Of a stretch of DNA of 37,205 nt, positions 1 to 9,214 are shown piece by piece. Each line of letters begins with the position of its first letter. Positions within the stretch are counted from its first letter, which is position 1. The stretch lies in contig CAMFKX010000016.1 of the NCBI GenBank assembly GCA_945957375.1, positions 1-37,205 of the forward strand, read 5' to 3'. Position numbers and translations under genes: made by a program. The DNA comes from an uncultured Roseiarcus sp. Lineage in GTDB: Bacteria; Pseudomonadota; Alphaproteobacteria; Rhizobiales; Beijerinckiaceae. The notes under the pieces were generated by a model that made no database searches, had not been told where the DNA came from, and was given only the letters and a program-made list of their open reading frames with translations.

Positions 1-901
1 TCGGCAGGCCGCGCTTGGCCCTGGCGCCCGCCGCCGGGCCGGCGTCGGCGACCTCCACCGGGTGGGGCGCCGCCATCGGGGCGCCGCCGCGACCGGCGCC
101 GCGGCCGTTGTGGGCGACGACGGTCGTCGCCTCCTGCCCGCCGGACTCCTCGGCGTCGTCGGCGCCGCCGCCGAACACCTTGGCGAGCCAGCCGAACAAT
201 CCGCCGCCGCCCGCCATCTGGATCTGGCCGCCGCGCGCCTCGATCTCGGCCTTGGCGAGGTCGTAGCCGGGCATCGGCTTGCCGTCCGACGGAATGAACA
301 CCGTCTTACCATCGGGGAAGAGTCGCGCGAGCGAATCGCGGCTCATCCGCGGCCAGTAGCGTACGCTGCCGCTGTCGATGTGGACCCAGGTGAGGCCCTG
401 CGGATAGAAACCGACGCCGCCTTCCTGCGCACGCATCGCGACGTCGCGGATGCGCGCCACGCCGACGTCCTGGAAATGAGCGTCGATCGCCTTGCCCTGC
501 ATGTGCTGCGAATGCTCGGCGACCAGACTCGAGCGCCGCCGCAACATGGCGTTGGTCTGCGGCGAGCGGTAGGCGGAAAACACGTCGACCGGCTGGTGCG
601 AGCCGGACTCGCGGTAGACTTCCCAGATGATGTCGAACAGCCGCGGGTCCATCTTGGTCGGCTCGTTCAGCCGCCAGTCGCGCATGAACCAGTTGAGCTT
701 TTCCAGCACCCCCTGATCGTAGACGCCGTTCACCATATAGGTGAACGAGCCCTCTTCGTTGGTGTGCTGGTTGGTGAACGTCACGGTGCGCGTGTCGCCG
801 TTGGCGACCGCCGACTCGGTGGTGCTCGGCGTGACCGAGCCGGCGACGAGGAGCGCCGCCACGGCGGCGCGCGACGCGCCGCTGCGCCAGACTTCATTCA
901 T
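1..901 (-). CDS. DUF882 / YcbK-like M15-type zinc peptidase, exported (3' end beyond window)
   Basis: Reading frame open to the left edge, so the C-terminus is missing; about 300 residues are visible. An N-terminal hydrophobic stretch after MNEVWRSGASR suggests export. The core carries DVFSAYRSPQTNAMLRRRS, then EHSQHMQGKAIDAHF and TWVHIDSG. The His/Asp pattern (H-x-x-G-x-A-x-D, then W-V-H-I-D) is that of the zinc-binding DUF882/peptidase M15 family, thought to act on peptidoglycan in the periplasm. After the domain come a Gly/Ala-rich linker and a low-complexity tail. ATG at 901 was chosen because a purine-rich GACGGGACGG lies just upstream and the signal-like region follows directly. It lies 196 bp downstream of the L,D-transpeptidase gene on the same strand, which fits a cell-wall function. 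The family is clear; the substrate is inferred. Confidence 0.85.
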   Translation of the reverse strand, partial: MNEVWRSGASRAAVAALLVAGSVTPSTTESAVANGDTRTVTFTNQHTNEEGSFTYMVNGVYDQGVLEKLNWFMRDWRLNEPTKMDPRLFDIIWEVYRESGSHQPVDVFSAYRSPQTNAMLRRRSSLVAEHSQHMQGKAIDAHFQDVGVARIRDVAMRAQEGGVGFYPQGLTWVHIDSGSVRYWPRMSRDSLARLFPDGKTVFIPSDGKPMPGYDLAKAEIEARGGQIQMAGGGGLFGWLAKVFGGGADDAEESGGQEATTVVAHNGRGAGRGGAPMAAPHPVEVADAGPAAGARAKRGLP

Positions 902-1097
902 CGCAGTCCGTCCCGTCAACAAACCACCCTTCCGACTTGCGGCGCGCCGTTCCGGCTCCGCCGCGCCCTCGGTTCTGCGCCGCTCCGGGTCCGCGTCTTG
1001 GCTGCGCGAATCCGCACGCGCCGCCCCAATGTGACCATAACATCACAGCATCGGGAAAATCGACGTGTTCGGCGTATAGCGTCATCCTGAGCCCACA

Positions 1098-2771
1098 TCA
1101 ATCTTGACTCGCCGCTGGCAATGTGACTGCGACTTTCTGCGCCAGACCGTAGACGTCCGGCCGCTCCTGCAACACGCCGTCGGCGTCGACGAACCGGGTG
1201 AAATACTCGATGTGAATCGGCAGCGGCCGGGGCAGGAAAACGGTCCGCTCCGGGCCGCCGATCGCGGACTGCACCCGCGCCTCCGGCCAGTCGAGGACGA
1301 CCTCGGCGAGGCGCTCCGGATCCTCGACCCGTACGCAGCCGTGGCTGAAGGCGCGCATGTCCTCCGCGAACAGCCCGCGCGAGGGCGTGTCGTGCAGATA
1401 GACGGAATGGTCGTTCGGAAACATGAAGGCGAGACGCCCGAGCGCGTTGCCGGCGCCAGGCGGCTGGCGCACGACCAGACGCCCGCCGATCGTCTTCACC
1501 TCGTAGCCGAGGCGGACGAAATGGCCGATGCGGGGGGAAATCTCCTTCTTGATGATCGATTCCGGCACCTGCCACGACGGATTAATCAGGACGTAGCGCA
1601 TCTGGTCGGAAAAGATCGGGGTCGGCGTGTCCGGCTTGCCGACCACGACCCGGGAGGTCATCACGACCGAGTCGCCGTCGATCACCGAGACCGTGAAGTC
1701 GGGAACGTTGACCTCGATCCGTCGCACGCCCATGTCGCGCGGCTCCCAGCGCCACATCTCCATGTTGGCCAGGATCGCCGCCCGTTCGCTCTTCGCGGCG
1801 CGGCGCCCGTCCGCGGGCGCGGCGGAGGCGCGCGTCGCGCGGCGCGAGCCGGGGCCGCGCGCCTTCGAGGCGCCGCCGAGCAAGGGATCGCTGCTCAGCG
1901 CCGGCGTATCGGAAAGCGCCGCGCCGGCGTCGGCCGCGGTCTTTCCGCCTTTGACCCGGGCGAGCGCGTCGCGAAGCGCGCGGTATCCCTTCTGCGGCGG
2001 GTTGAACGCTTCGAGCCGGGCGCCGGGGTCCGGCGCCGCTGCGGTTTCCGCCAGGGCGGCGCCGGGGTCGGCGACGGCCGGAGCGGCGGCGAACAGCGGG
2101 GAGATCCGGGCGGGCGACAGACGGGAACCGCTGGCCTGTTCGGCATAGGCGACCACGGCTGCGGCGATCGCGACTTCCGCCGCGGCGCGCGCCTCCGGAT
2201 CGAGCGGCGGCGCGAGCGCGCGCGGCAGAGGCGTCGCCGCCAGCGAAAGGCCGTCTTCCCCGGCGCGCTCGATCGTCGCCGCGGCCGATCGGCCGGCGGG
2301 CGTCAAGCCGTCGGCGTCGACCCAGACAGGGCGGAAGAGGCGGTTGGCGTAGAAGGCGGCGATCGCTGCGCGCGCCCCGCCCCAGTCGGCCTGGCCGAGC
2401 GGGTTGACGCCGTCCTCGCGCGCGACGAAATGCGCCAGCGCCAGGGCGAGCGCGGTTGCGCCCGGTTCAGGGGCGTCGCTCGCGCGCAGGGTGACGAACA
2501 CCGCGGTCGGAGCCCAGTCGGAGACCGCCTTTTCATGCGCGTCGCGGTCGGCGAGAGGCTGGAACCGGCCGAGCTCCGCCGGCGGCCATATCGCCGCGCG
2601 AGCGGCTGGCGGGGCGTTCAGCGCCTCCGCCAGCGGGGCGAGTTGGAGCGCGCCGAAGTCGGCGGGCGATTCCGGCGCCGGCATGAGGCCGGCGAAGGCC
2701 GGGGCCGCCGCGGTCGCGAGCGCGGCGAGCGCGACACAGGAACGCCGCAGCGCCCGGTAGCCGAAAACCAT
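1098..2771 (-). CDS. L,D-transpeptidase, YcbB/LdtD type
   Basis: A protein of 557 residues with a signal peptide (RRSCVALAALATAAAPAFA, cleavage near residue 27). The N-terminal half resembles the YcbB scaffold region, with FYANRLFRPVWVDADGLTPAG. The C-terminal half is a YkuD domain with the catalytic SHGCVRV motif (Cys near 479) and an upstream His in YLHDTPS. Such enzymes make 3-3 cross-links or attach proteins to peptidoglycan in the periplasm. No clear peptidoglycan-binding repeat is visible between scaffold and YkuD; that stretch is an Ala/Pro/Arg-rich linker. The frame is open further upstream to 2831, but ATG at 2771 has GGAACGGG before it and gives a good signal peptide. It starts 56 bp after the stop of the regulator gene on the same strand, so the two are probably co-transcribed. 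Confidence 0.9.
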   Translation of the reverse strand: MVFGYRALRRSCVALAALATAAAPAFAGLMPAPESPADFGALQLAPLAEALNAPPAARAAIWPPAELGRFQPLADRDAHEKAVSDWAPTAVFVTLRASDAPEPGATALALALAHFVAREDGVNPLGQADWGGARAAIAAFYANRLFRPVWVDADGLTPAGRSAAATIERAGEDGLSLAATPLPRALAPPLDPEARAAAEVAIAAAVVAYAEQASGSRLSPARISPLFAAAPAVADPGAALAETAAAPDPGARLEAFNPPQKGYRALRDALARVKGGKTAADAGAALSDTPALSSDPLLGGASKARGPGSRRATRASAAPADGRRAAKSERAAILANMEMWRWEPRDMGVRRIEVNVPDFTVSVIDGDSVVMTSRVVVGKPDTPTPIFSDQMRYVLINPSWQVPESIIKKEISPRIGHFVRLGYEVKTIGGRLVVRQPPGAGNALGRLAFMFPNDHSVYLHDTPSRGLFAEDMRAFSHGCVRVEDPERLAEVVLDWPEARVQSAIGGPERTVFLPRPLPIHIEYFTRFVDADGVLQERPDVYGLAQKVAVTLPAASQD

Positions 2772-2827
2772 GGTCCCGTTCCGCTCCGCGTTGGTCCCGC
2801 CGTTACGCCCGTGGCCGCCGCATAGCG

Positions 2828-4309
2828 TCACGCCGCATCCCCGATCAAGTCCTCGCCGAGGCCGCAGTCCTTCATCTTGCGATAGAGCGTCGAGCGTCCG
2901 ATGCCCAGTTTTCGCGCCACCAGCGACATCTGCCCGCGATAATGGGCGAGGGCGAAACGGATCGATTCGGCCTCGATTTCGCCGAGCGCGCGGACGTCGC
3001 CGCGGTCGTCGAGCAATCTCAGCGCGTGCGGGTCCGGGTCGAGGTCGCCTGCGGCGCGGGGGAACGCCGTCGTCAGATCCGCGGCGCGCAGCGCCGGGGC
3101 GGGGGGAATGCGGACGTCGAAGCCGTCGACCCGCGCGGCGATCTGCGGGAATTCGGCGACCGTCAGTTCGTCGCCTTCCGCCAGCACCACGGCGCGGAAC
3201 ACGGCGTTTTCGAGCTGGCGCACGTTCCCGGGCCAGTCGTAACGCGACAGCAGCGCCAGAGATTCGGCCGAGAGGCCGCGGATGCGCTTGCCTTCCTCGG
3301 CGGCGAAGCGGGCGAGGAAGCGTCGCGCCAGTTCCGGTACGTCGCCGGCGCGGGCGCGCAGCGGCGGAATCGAGATCGGGAAGACGTTCAGGCGATAGAA
3401 CAGATCCTCGCGGAAGCGGCCGGCCTTGACCAGTTCGATCAGGTTCTGGCTGGTCGCGGAGATCAGCCGGACGTCGACCTTGACCGGTCGTCGCGCGCCG
3501 GCCGGATCGATCTCGCCGTCCTGCAGCGCGCGCAGGAGCTTGCCCTGCGCCCCGAGCGACAGGCGCCCGACCTCGTCGAGGAACAGGGCGCCGCCGTTCG
3601 CCTCGGCGAATTTACCGACATGCTTTTCTGTCGCGGCGGAGAACGAGCCCTTCTCGTGACCGAACAGAACCGACTCGACCGGCAGGTCCGGTTGCGCGGC
3701 GCAGTTTACGGCGACGAACGGCTTGCCGCGCCGCTCCGACGCCCCCTGGATCGCCCGCGCCAGCGTTTCCTTGCCGACGCCGCTCTCGCCTTCGATCAGC
3801 ACCGGGATGCTGGATTTCGCCGCCCGTTCGGCGAGGCGCAGGGTCCGCCCCATCGCTTCGGCGCGGCTGACGATGTCGCGCAAGCCGAGCTCGCCGGCGC
3901 TGCGGCGGTTCGCCCGGCGCAGTTCGCCTTCGAGCGCGTCGACCCGCAGCGCATTCTTGATCGAAATCTGCAACCGCTCGCCGCCGACCGGCTTGACCAC
4001 GAAATCGATCGCGCCGGCCCGCATCGCCGACATCACCGCCTCGATCGATCCATGCGCGGTCTGCACGATCGTGGGAACGTCGATCCCGCGCCGGCGCATG
4101 CGCTCGAGCACGCTCATGCCGTCGAGATCCGGCATCACCAGATCGAGGATGAGGCAATCGACCGCCGGACGGTCGGTCGCCGTCAGGCGGGCAAGCGCGG
4201 CCTCGCCGGAGTCGAGCGTCTCGACTTCGTAGCCGAATCGCCTCGTCATCGCCTCCAGCAGGCGGCGCTGGATGGGGTCGTCGTCGACAACGAGGATAAG
4301 GGCGGCCAT
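2828..4309 (-). CDS. NtrC-family response regulator with degenerate sigma-54 contact motif
   Basis: A 493-residue regulator with three parts. The receiver domain (1-120) has VVDDDP, phospho-acceptor Asp56 in LILDLVMPD, Thr84 in VQTAHG and Lys106 in VVKPV. The AAA+ domain has Walker A GESGVGKE (174-181), Walker B ALFLDE (241-246) and the arginine-finger region REDLFYRLNVFP. A C-terminal Fis-type helix-turn-helix has SLVARKLGIGRSTLYRKMK. The loop that is GAFTGA in sigma-54 activators reads GSFSAA (221-226), so direct sigma-54 activation is doubtful. No histidine kinase is nearby. ATG at 4309 was preferred over an in-frame upstream codon at 4357 because GGAAAC precedes it and the receiver domain starts at once. 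It lies upstream of the transpeptidase and DUF882 genes, and a role in envelope control is inferred from that position only. Confidence 0.88.
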   Translation of the reverse strand: MAALILVVDDDPIQRRLLEAMTRRFGYEVETLDSGEAALARLTATDRPAVDCLILDLVMPDLDGMSVLERMRRRGIDVPTIVQTAHGSIEAVMSAMRAGAIDFVVKPVGGERLQISIKNALRVDALEGELRRANRRSAGELGLRDIVSRAEAMGRTLRLAERAAKSSIPVLIEGESGVGKETLARAIQGASERRGKPFVAVNCAAQPDLPVESVLFGHEKGSFSAATEKHVGKFAEANGGALFLDEVGRLSLGAQGKLLRALQDGEIDPAGARRPVKVDVRLISATSQNLIELVKAGRFREDLFYRLNVFPISIPPLRARAGDVPELARRFLARFAAEEGKRIRGLSAESLALLSRYDWPGNVRQLENAVFRAVVLAEGDELTVAEFPQIAARVDGFDVRIPPAPALRAADLTTAFPRAAGDLDPDPHALRLLDDRGDVRALGEIEAESIRFALAHYRGQMSLVARKLGIGRSTLYRKMKDCGLGEDLIGDAA

Positions 4310-4481
4310 TGCGTTTCCATGTCCTGCGGCGACAAGCGCCGCCGCACGTTGCGCCAACCTCGGCTATCACGGTAAACGCCGCCTTAATGGCGTGCGGCGT
4401 TCGTAGCCGGTCGTCCTCAAAAGCGCCGTTTTGTCAGGGCGGAGGATGAGCCTGGCGACGGCGGGTTGAACAGGTCCGACA

Positions 4482-6317
4482 ATGACGACATCCATGAGCA
4501 TCGTTTACGACGCCCCGGCGACAGGAGGCTCCGCGGACGCCCTGGGGCCGCTGCCCGAGTGGAGGCTCGACCACCTTTACGAAGGCATGGACTCGCCGCG
4601 CTTCGCCGCCGACCTCGCGCGCGCCCAGGCCGACGCGAAGGCCTTCGCCGAAGTCTGGCGCGGCCAGCTCGCGACCGTCGCCGCCGAGCCCGACGGCGGC
4701 GCCAGGCTCGCCGACGCGGTCAAGGGTTACGAGGCTCTGCAGGACCTGGTCGGCCGGGTGATGTCCTACGCCTCGCTCCTCTACGCCTCCGACACCAGCG
4801 ACTCGCTGCGGGCCAAGTTCTACGGCGACGCGCAGGAGCGGGTGACCGCGCTTGCGGGCGACCTGCTGTTCTTCGAGCTCGAACTGAACCGCCTCGACGA
4901 CGCCGTGCTCGAAGCCGCGATGGCGGCGCCGGCGCTCGCGCATTACCGTCCCTGGCTCGAGGACATCCGCAAGGAGAAGCCGCATCAGCTTTCCGACGAG
5001 ATCGAGCAGCTGTTCCTGGAAAAGTCGGTCGCCGGGGCGGCAGCCTGGAACCGCCTGTTCGACGAGACGATGGCGTCGCTGCGATTCGACTTCGAGGGCG
5101 AGAGCCTGACGCTCGAACCGCTGCTCGGCAAATTGCAGGACCCTGACGAGACCAAGCGCGAGGCGGCGGCGAACGCGCTGGCGGCCACGCTCGGGCAGAA
5201 CGTCCGCCTCTTCACCCTCATCACCAACGCGCTCGCCAAGGACAAGGAGGTCTCGGACCGCTGGCGCAAGTTCGCCGACGTCGCCGATTCGCGCCACCTC
5301 GCCAACCGGGTCGAGCGGGAGGTGGTGGACGCCCTGGTCGCGGCCGTCACCGAGGCCTATCCGCGTCTGTCGCACCGCTATTACGCGCTGAAGGCGCGCT
5401 GGTTCGGCAAGGAGAAGCTCGCCCACTGGGACCGCAACGCGCCGTTGCCGGGCGCGACGCCGCGCGTTCATAGCTGGGAGGAGGCGCGCGACACCGTGCT
5501 GTCGGCCTACGCCGGCTTCTCGCCGCGCATGGCCGACATCGCGCGCCGCTTCTTCGACGAGGGCTGGATCGACGCGCCGGTGCGGCCCGGCAAGGCGCCG
5601 GGCGCCTTCGCCCATCCGACGACGCCGTCGGCGCACCCCTACGTGCTGGTCAACTTCCTCGGCAAGACGCGCGACGTCACCACGCTCGCCCATGAGCTCG
5701 GCCACGGCGTGCATCAGGTGCTCGCCGGCCCCAACGGCGCCTTGATGGCGCCGACCCCGCTGACGCTCGCCGAGACGGCGTCCGTGTTCGGCGAGATGCT
5801 GACCTTCCGCGCGATGCTCACGGGCGTCACCGACCCCGCCGAGCGCAAGGCGATGCTGGCGGGCAAGGTCGAGGACATGCTCAACACCGTCGTACGCCAG
5901 ATCGCCTTCTACAAGTTCGAGCGCCTCGTCCATCTCGAACGGCGCAACGGCGAATTGACGCCCGAGCGGATCAACGGCTTCTGGATGCAGGTGCAGAGCG
6001 AGAGCCTCGGGCCGGCGATCGACCTTCGCAGCGGCTACGAGACCTTCTGGGCCTATATCGGCCACTTCATCCACTCGCCGTTCTACGTCTACGCCTACGC
6101 CTTCGGCGATTGCCTGGTGAATTCGCTCTACGGCGTCTACGAGAACGCCCGCGAGGGTTTCGCCGAGCGCTATCTGGCGATGCTCGCCGCTGGCGGCTCG
6201 AAGGGCTACGGCGAATTGCTGGCGCCCTTCGGCCTCGACGCCAAGGACCCGGCGTTCTGGAGCATTGGGCTGTCGGTGATCGCGGGCATGATCGACGAGC
6301 TTGAGGCGATGGGGTAG
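4482..6317 (+). CDS. pepF: M3B-family oligoendopeptidase (PepF-like)
   Basis: A 611-residue protein matching the M3B oligoendopeptidases throughout. The zinc site is LAHELGHGVHQ (His404, Glu405, His408), followed by the distal glutamate in LAETASVFGEM about 25 residues later. The tail YETFWAYIGHFIHSPFYVYAYAFG and the final glycine-rich segment are also typical. There is no signal peptide, so it should act in the cytoplasm on oligopeptides. The start at 4482 gives a short extra N-terminus (MTTS) before a second ATG at 4494; AGG lies about ten bases before the first one, so it was kept. It is divergent from the response regulator across a 172-bp gap. The small coiled-coil gene follows after 33 bp. 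Confidence 0.92.
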   Translation: MTTSMSIVYDAPATGGSADALGPLPEWRLDHLYEGMDSPRFAADLARAQADAKAFAEVWRGQLATVAAEPDGGARLADAVKGYEALQDLVGRVMSYASLLYASDTSDSLRAKFYGDAQERVTALAGDLLFFELELNRLDDAVLEAAMAAPALAHYRPWLEDIRKEKPHQLSDEIEQLFLEKSVAGAAAWNRLFDETMASLRFDFEGESLTLEPLLGKLQDPDETKREAAANALAATLGQNVRLFTLITNALAKDKEVSDRWRKFADVADSRHLANRVEREVVDALVAAVTEAYPRLSHRYYALKARWFGKEKLAHWDRNAPLPGATPRVHSWEEARDTVLSAYAGFSPRMADIARRFFDEGWIDAPVRPGKAPGAFAHPTTPSAHPYVLVNFLGKTRDVTTLAHELGHGVHQVLAGPNGALMAPTPLTLAETASVFGEMLTFRAMLTGVTDPAERKAMLAGKVEDMLNTVVRQIAFYKFERLVHLERRNGELTPERINGFWMQVQSESLGPAIDLRSGYETFWAYIGHFIHSPFYVYAYAFGDCLVNSLYGVYENAREGFAERYLAMLAAGGSKGYGELLAPFGLDAKDPAFWSIGLSVIAGMIDELEAMG

Positions 6318-6350
6318 TCTTGCGCAATGGGCGCCTGCGGAAGGTGAAAC

Positions 6351-6554
6351 ATGAGCGACGTGACGCTTGAGTTTGTGGCGCGTCAACTGGAGCGCGTGCT
6401 GACACGACTCGGCGCGATCGAGGATCAACTCACCGTCTTGACAGGCATGGCGATCCGGCATGACGGCGCGCTGAATGGTCTTGCGACCGAGTTTCGCGGG
6501 CTTGTGCAAGCGACGAGCCGGGCGGATCATCGTCTGTCGGTTGATGTGCGCTAG
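6351..6554 (+). CDS. small coiled-coil protein, function unknown
   Basis: A 67-residue protein, predicted mainly helical, with a heptad-like run of hydrophobics (LEFVARQLERVLTRLGAIED). A strong ribosome binding site (GGAAGG, six bases before the ATG) supports translation. It starts 33 bp after the oligoendopeptidase stop on the same strand, so it may share that transcript. No signal peptide, membrane segment or metal-binding motif is visible. Similar short helical proteins occur as unannotated genes in Hyphomicrobiales, but no function can be given. Confidence 0.6.
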   Translation: MSDVTLEFVARQLERVLTRLGAIEDQLTVLTGMAIRHDGALNGLATEFRGLVQATSRADHRLSVDVR

Positions 6555-6664
6555 GGCCAGGTAGCCGGATCCGGCCCTCTCCGCGTGTCGCTGAACCCGC
6601 GCGCCCCCGCCGGAAGATTCGGCCACGTCTACGCCAGATGGCGAAGTCGGGCCGGAGCGCCTAT

Positions 6665-8062
6665 ATGCCTGCTTCCCTTCACCCGAGACAGACCTTGCCC
6701 CGCGACGACGAAGCCAACCGCCTTACCGCCCGCGCGTCCCGTTACGCCCGGCTCGGCGTCAACGCCGGCGCCTTCGTCGCCCGTGTCGGCGTCAACCGTC
6801 TGACCGGGGGCGGGCCGGAATCGGAAGCGCGCGCGCTCGCCTCCGCCCTCGGCTCGATGAAGGGGCCGATGATGAAGGTGGCGCAGATCCTGACCACCAT
6901 CCCCGACGCCCTCCCGGCCGACTACGCCAACGAACTCATTCGCCTCCAGTCGCAGGCGCCGCCGATGGGCGCGGGCTTCGTGCGCCGGCGAATGGCCGCC
7001 GAGCTCGGGGCCGGCTGGCGCGAGCGCTTCGCCGATTTCGACTTCAAGCCGGCCGCCGCCGCTTCGCTCGGGCAGGTGCATAAGGCGGTGACGCACGATG
7101 GCGAGCCGGTCGCGTGCAAGCTGCAATATCCGGAAATGGCCTCGGCGGTCGAAACCGACCTCTCGCAGCTCGACCTGCTGTTCTCGCTGCACAAGCGGAT
7201 CGGCGGCGCGATCGAGACGCGCGAGATCGCCAACGAGATCCGCGAGCGGGTGCGCGAGGAGCTGGACTACCTGCGCGAGGCGAAGGTGGCGCGCCTCTAT
7301 GGCCAGATGCTCGCTGACCGGCCGTTCGTGCGCGTGCCGCGCGTCCATGGCGAGCTCTCGACCCGGCGGCTGCTCTCCCTGCAATGGCTGGAGGGCGAGC
7401 GCCTGACCGAATTCGAATCCGCCCCGCAGGCCGTGCGCGACGCGATCGCGGTCGGCCTGTTCGACGCCTGGTGGCGGCCGTTCCTGCGCTATGGGGTCAT
7501 TCACGGCGACCCGCATCTCGGCAATTACGCGGTCGCGGCGAGCGGGCAGGGCGAGGCTCAGACCGTCGATGGCATCAACTTGTTCGACTACGGCTGCGTC
7601 CGCATCTTTCCGACGAGCTTCGTGCTCGGCGTGGTCGAGCTCTACCGCGCGCTGCTGGAAGGAAGCGAAGCCCGGCTGCGCGCGGCCTATGCGCTGTGGG
7701 GCTTCCCCGACCTCACCCGCGGCACGTTCGATGCGATGACCATCTGGGCGCGCTTCATCTGCGGGCCGATCCTCGACGACCGGGTGCGCACCACCGCCGA
7801 CGGCGTGAGCCCGGCGGAGTACGGGCGCAAGGAGATCGGCCAGGTGATGCGCGCGCTCAAGGCGGAAGGCGGCGGGCTTCTGATCCCGCGCGAATTCGTC
7901 TTTCTCGAACGCGCCACGATAGGGCTCGGCGGCGCGTTCCTGCGCTTGGGCGCGAGACTCAACTTCCATCGCCTGTACGAGGACGCGATCGTCGATTTCG
8001 ACGCCGAGGCGGTCGCCAAACGGCAGGCGGAGGCGCTGGCGTCGGTCGGGCTGAGCCGCTGA
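6665..8062 (+). CDS. ABC1/UbiB (AarF) atypical kinase family protein
   Basis: A 465-residue soluble protein with the ABC1/UbiB hallmarks in order: a KxGQ-like motif (GPMMKVAQILTTIPD, with Ala in place of Gly), an alanine-rich loop AAAASLGQVHKA, the ATP-site lysine in VACKLQYPEM, the catalytic-loop motif HGDPHLGNY and the metal-binding FDYG. Family members support ubiquinone synthesis or membrane lipid homeostasis through ATPase or kinase-like chemistry. The usual C-terminal membrane helices of UbiB are not obvious, so it is closer to the general ABC1 group than to UbiB itself. ATG at 6665 has GGAG at a good distance; another in-frame ATG at 6638 would add nine residues but lacks such a site. 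No ubiquinone genes are next to it. Confidence 0.88.
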   Translation: MPASLHPRQTLPRDDEANRLTARASRYARLGVNAGAFVARVGVNRLTGGGPESEARALASALGSMKGPMMKVAQILTTIPDALPADYANELIRLQSQAPPMGAGFVRRRMAAELGAGWRERFADFDFKPAAAASLGQVHKAVTHDGEPVACKLQYPEMASAVETDLSQLDLLFSLHKRIGGAIETREIANEIRERVREELDYLREAKVARLYGQMLADRPFVRVPRVHGELSTRRLLSLQWLEGERLTEFESAPQAVRDAIAVGLFDAWWRPFLRYGVIHGDPHLGNYAVAASGQGEAQTVDGINLFDYGCVRIFPTSFVLGVVELYRALLEGSEARLRAAYALWGFPDLTRGTFDAMTIWARFICGPILDDRVRTTADGVSPAEYGRKEIGQVMRALKAEGGGLLIPREFVFLERATIGLGGAFLRLGARLNFHRLYEDAIVDFDAEAVAKRQAEALASVGLSR

Positions 8063-8077
8063 GTGGGATCGGGCATA

Positions 8078-8107
8078 TTGCACAAGCGCAGTGTGCGACC
8101 CTATGTA
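8078..8107 (+). promoter_or_regulatory. candidate sigma-70 promoter upstream of the PEP-CTERM gene
   Basis: TTGCAC at 8078-8083 is followed after 17-18 bases by CTATGTA (8101-8107), in a locally AT-richer stretch after the ABC1 gene stop. The distance to the TTG start at 8305 leaves a leader of nearly 200 bases, which is long, so this could serve another transcript. The assignment rests on sequence resemblance only. Confidence 0.25.
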
Positions 8108-8304
8108 TGGGGCGTAAGTCTTTCGAAGAATGTGCGGTCGCCGCGCAAGTCTTAAGCATGAAATCTTCCGGGCCCGGCCGATTGCTTTGGCGTTAACGAA
8201 CAAGTAGTGAAAGCCGTCTGCTGACGATCGTCGGGACTCAGGCGCAATGCCTGGCGTCAAAAAAAAAGGTGGCCATTGTCGCCGCCGAAAGGAGAGGAAA
8301 AATC

Positions 8305-9108
8305 TTGCACATTTCGCGTTTCGTGCTGACCGTCATCGCCGGAGCCTGCGTCGCTGCGCCTGCGTTCGCGACGACGAACCTGATCGACAACGGGCAGTTC
8401 ACCTCGGTGCACAATGGCGGGGTCGGCCAGCAGAACTGGGATGCCAACGGCGTCACCTACGGTGCGACCGCCTGGATCAACAGAGAGTTCGCGCCCGACG
8501 TCATCGGCTTCAATTTCCTCTTCGCGGACGGCAATGCCGGATCGACCGGCGTATTCGGAGCCGTAAAACTGTGGACGGCGGCCAACGGCGGCTCGAACAG
8601 CTGGGACGGCCTCTCGTCGGCCGGGGCCAACCAGAACTTCATGGCGCTCGACGGCGCCGAGCGGACCTCCGCAATCACGCAGACCGTCAACGGATTGACG
8701 CCCGGCGATCAGTACACGCTGTTTTTCTCTTACGCCTTCGCCCAACAATATACGTTCGACGGGCCGACGGTGCAGTCGCTGCACGCGTTCGTCCAGCCGA
8801 CTTTCGACGCCTCGACGCCTTCGTGGACCAGCGCGACGGTGAACCTGCCCAATCACGCCTTTTCCGGGTGGGCGCAGGCCAACACCACGTTCACGGCCAC
8901 CGCCGCCAGTGAGGTCGTCGCGTTCCTCGCGGAAGGCAGCCCGGCCATTCCTCCTTTCGCCCTGGTCGGCGACGTGACGCTGCTCGCCGACCAGTCGGGT
9001 CCCCCCGCCATTCCGGAACCCGCCGTCTGGACCCTGCTGCTCGGCGGGTTCGCCGGCGTCGGCGCGGTGCGTTGGCGCCGTCGCCGCAAGGCCGCGCTCC
9101 CCATCTGA
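8305..9108 (+). CDS. exported protein with PEPxxWA-CTERM sorting signal
   Basis: A 267-residue secreted protein. The start is TTG at 8305, chosen because AGGAGAGG lies seven bases upstream and the product then begins directly with a signal peptide (ISRFVLTVIAGACVAAPAFA); an in-frame GTG at 8269 would place this Shine-Dalgarno inside the gene. The mature part begins NLIDNGQF and contains FMALDGAE and QTVNGLTPGDQYTLFF, a pattern shared with DUF642-like, galactose-binding-fold extracellular proteins. The C-terminus has the tripartite sorting signal: IPEPAVW near 238, a hydrophobic helix, then RWRRRRK. Such proteins are processed by an exosortase and sent to the cell surface or matrix. No exosortase is in the window. 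The ligand is unknown. Confidence 0.85.
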   Translation: MHISRFVLTVIAGACVAAPAFATTNLIDNGQFTSVHNGGVGQQNWDANGVTYGATAWINREFAPDVIGFNFLFADGNAGSTGVFGAVKLWTAANGGSNSWDGLSSAGANQNFMALDGAERTSAITQTVNGLTPGDQYTLFFSYAFAQQYTFDGPTVQSLHAFVQPTFDASTPSWTSATVNLPNHAFSGWAQANTTFTATAASEVVAFLAEGSPAIPPFALVGDVTLLADQSGPPAIPEPAVWTLLLGGFAGVGAVRWRRRRKAALPI

Positions 9109-9127
9109 CCGGACCGAAACTCCCGGA

Positions 9128-9148
9128 GCGCGAAAGGGACCCTCGCGC
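9128..9148. terminator. weak hairpin after the PEP-CTERM gene
   Basis: GCGCGA and TCGCGC form a perfect six-base stem around a nine-base loop, 20 bp past the stop at 9108. No T-tract follows, so an intrinsic terminator is only a possibility. Confidence 0.2.
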
Positions 9149-9214
9149 GCTTCGGGGCGAGCCTTGACCACGCCCGCGGCCTCGGCTTAGGCACAGCCGC
9201 GAGGAGACCGTGGA

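Noticed and set aside
4310-4481. A sigma-54 (-24/-12) promoter in the gap between the regulator and pepF
   Set aside because: Only a loose TGGCG...TTCG match was seen; the invariant GG and GC pairs are not at the right spacing.
8259-8267. Nine-A run as a slippage or frameshift site
   Set aside because: It lies upstream of the TTG start chosen at 8305, so it is outside the coding sequence.
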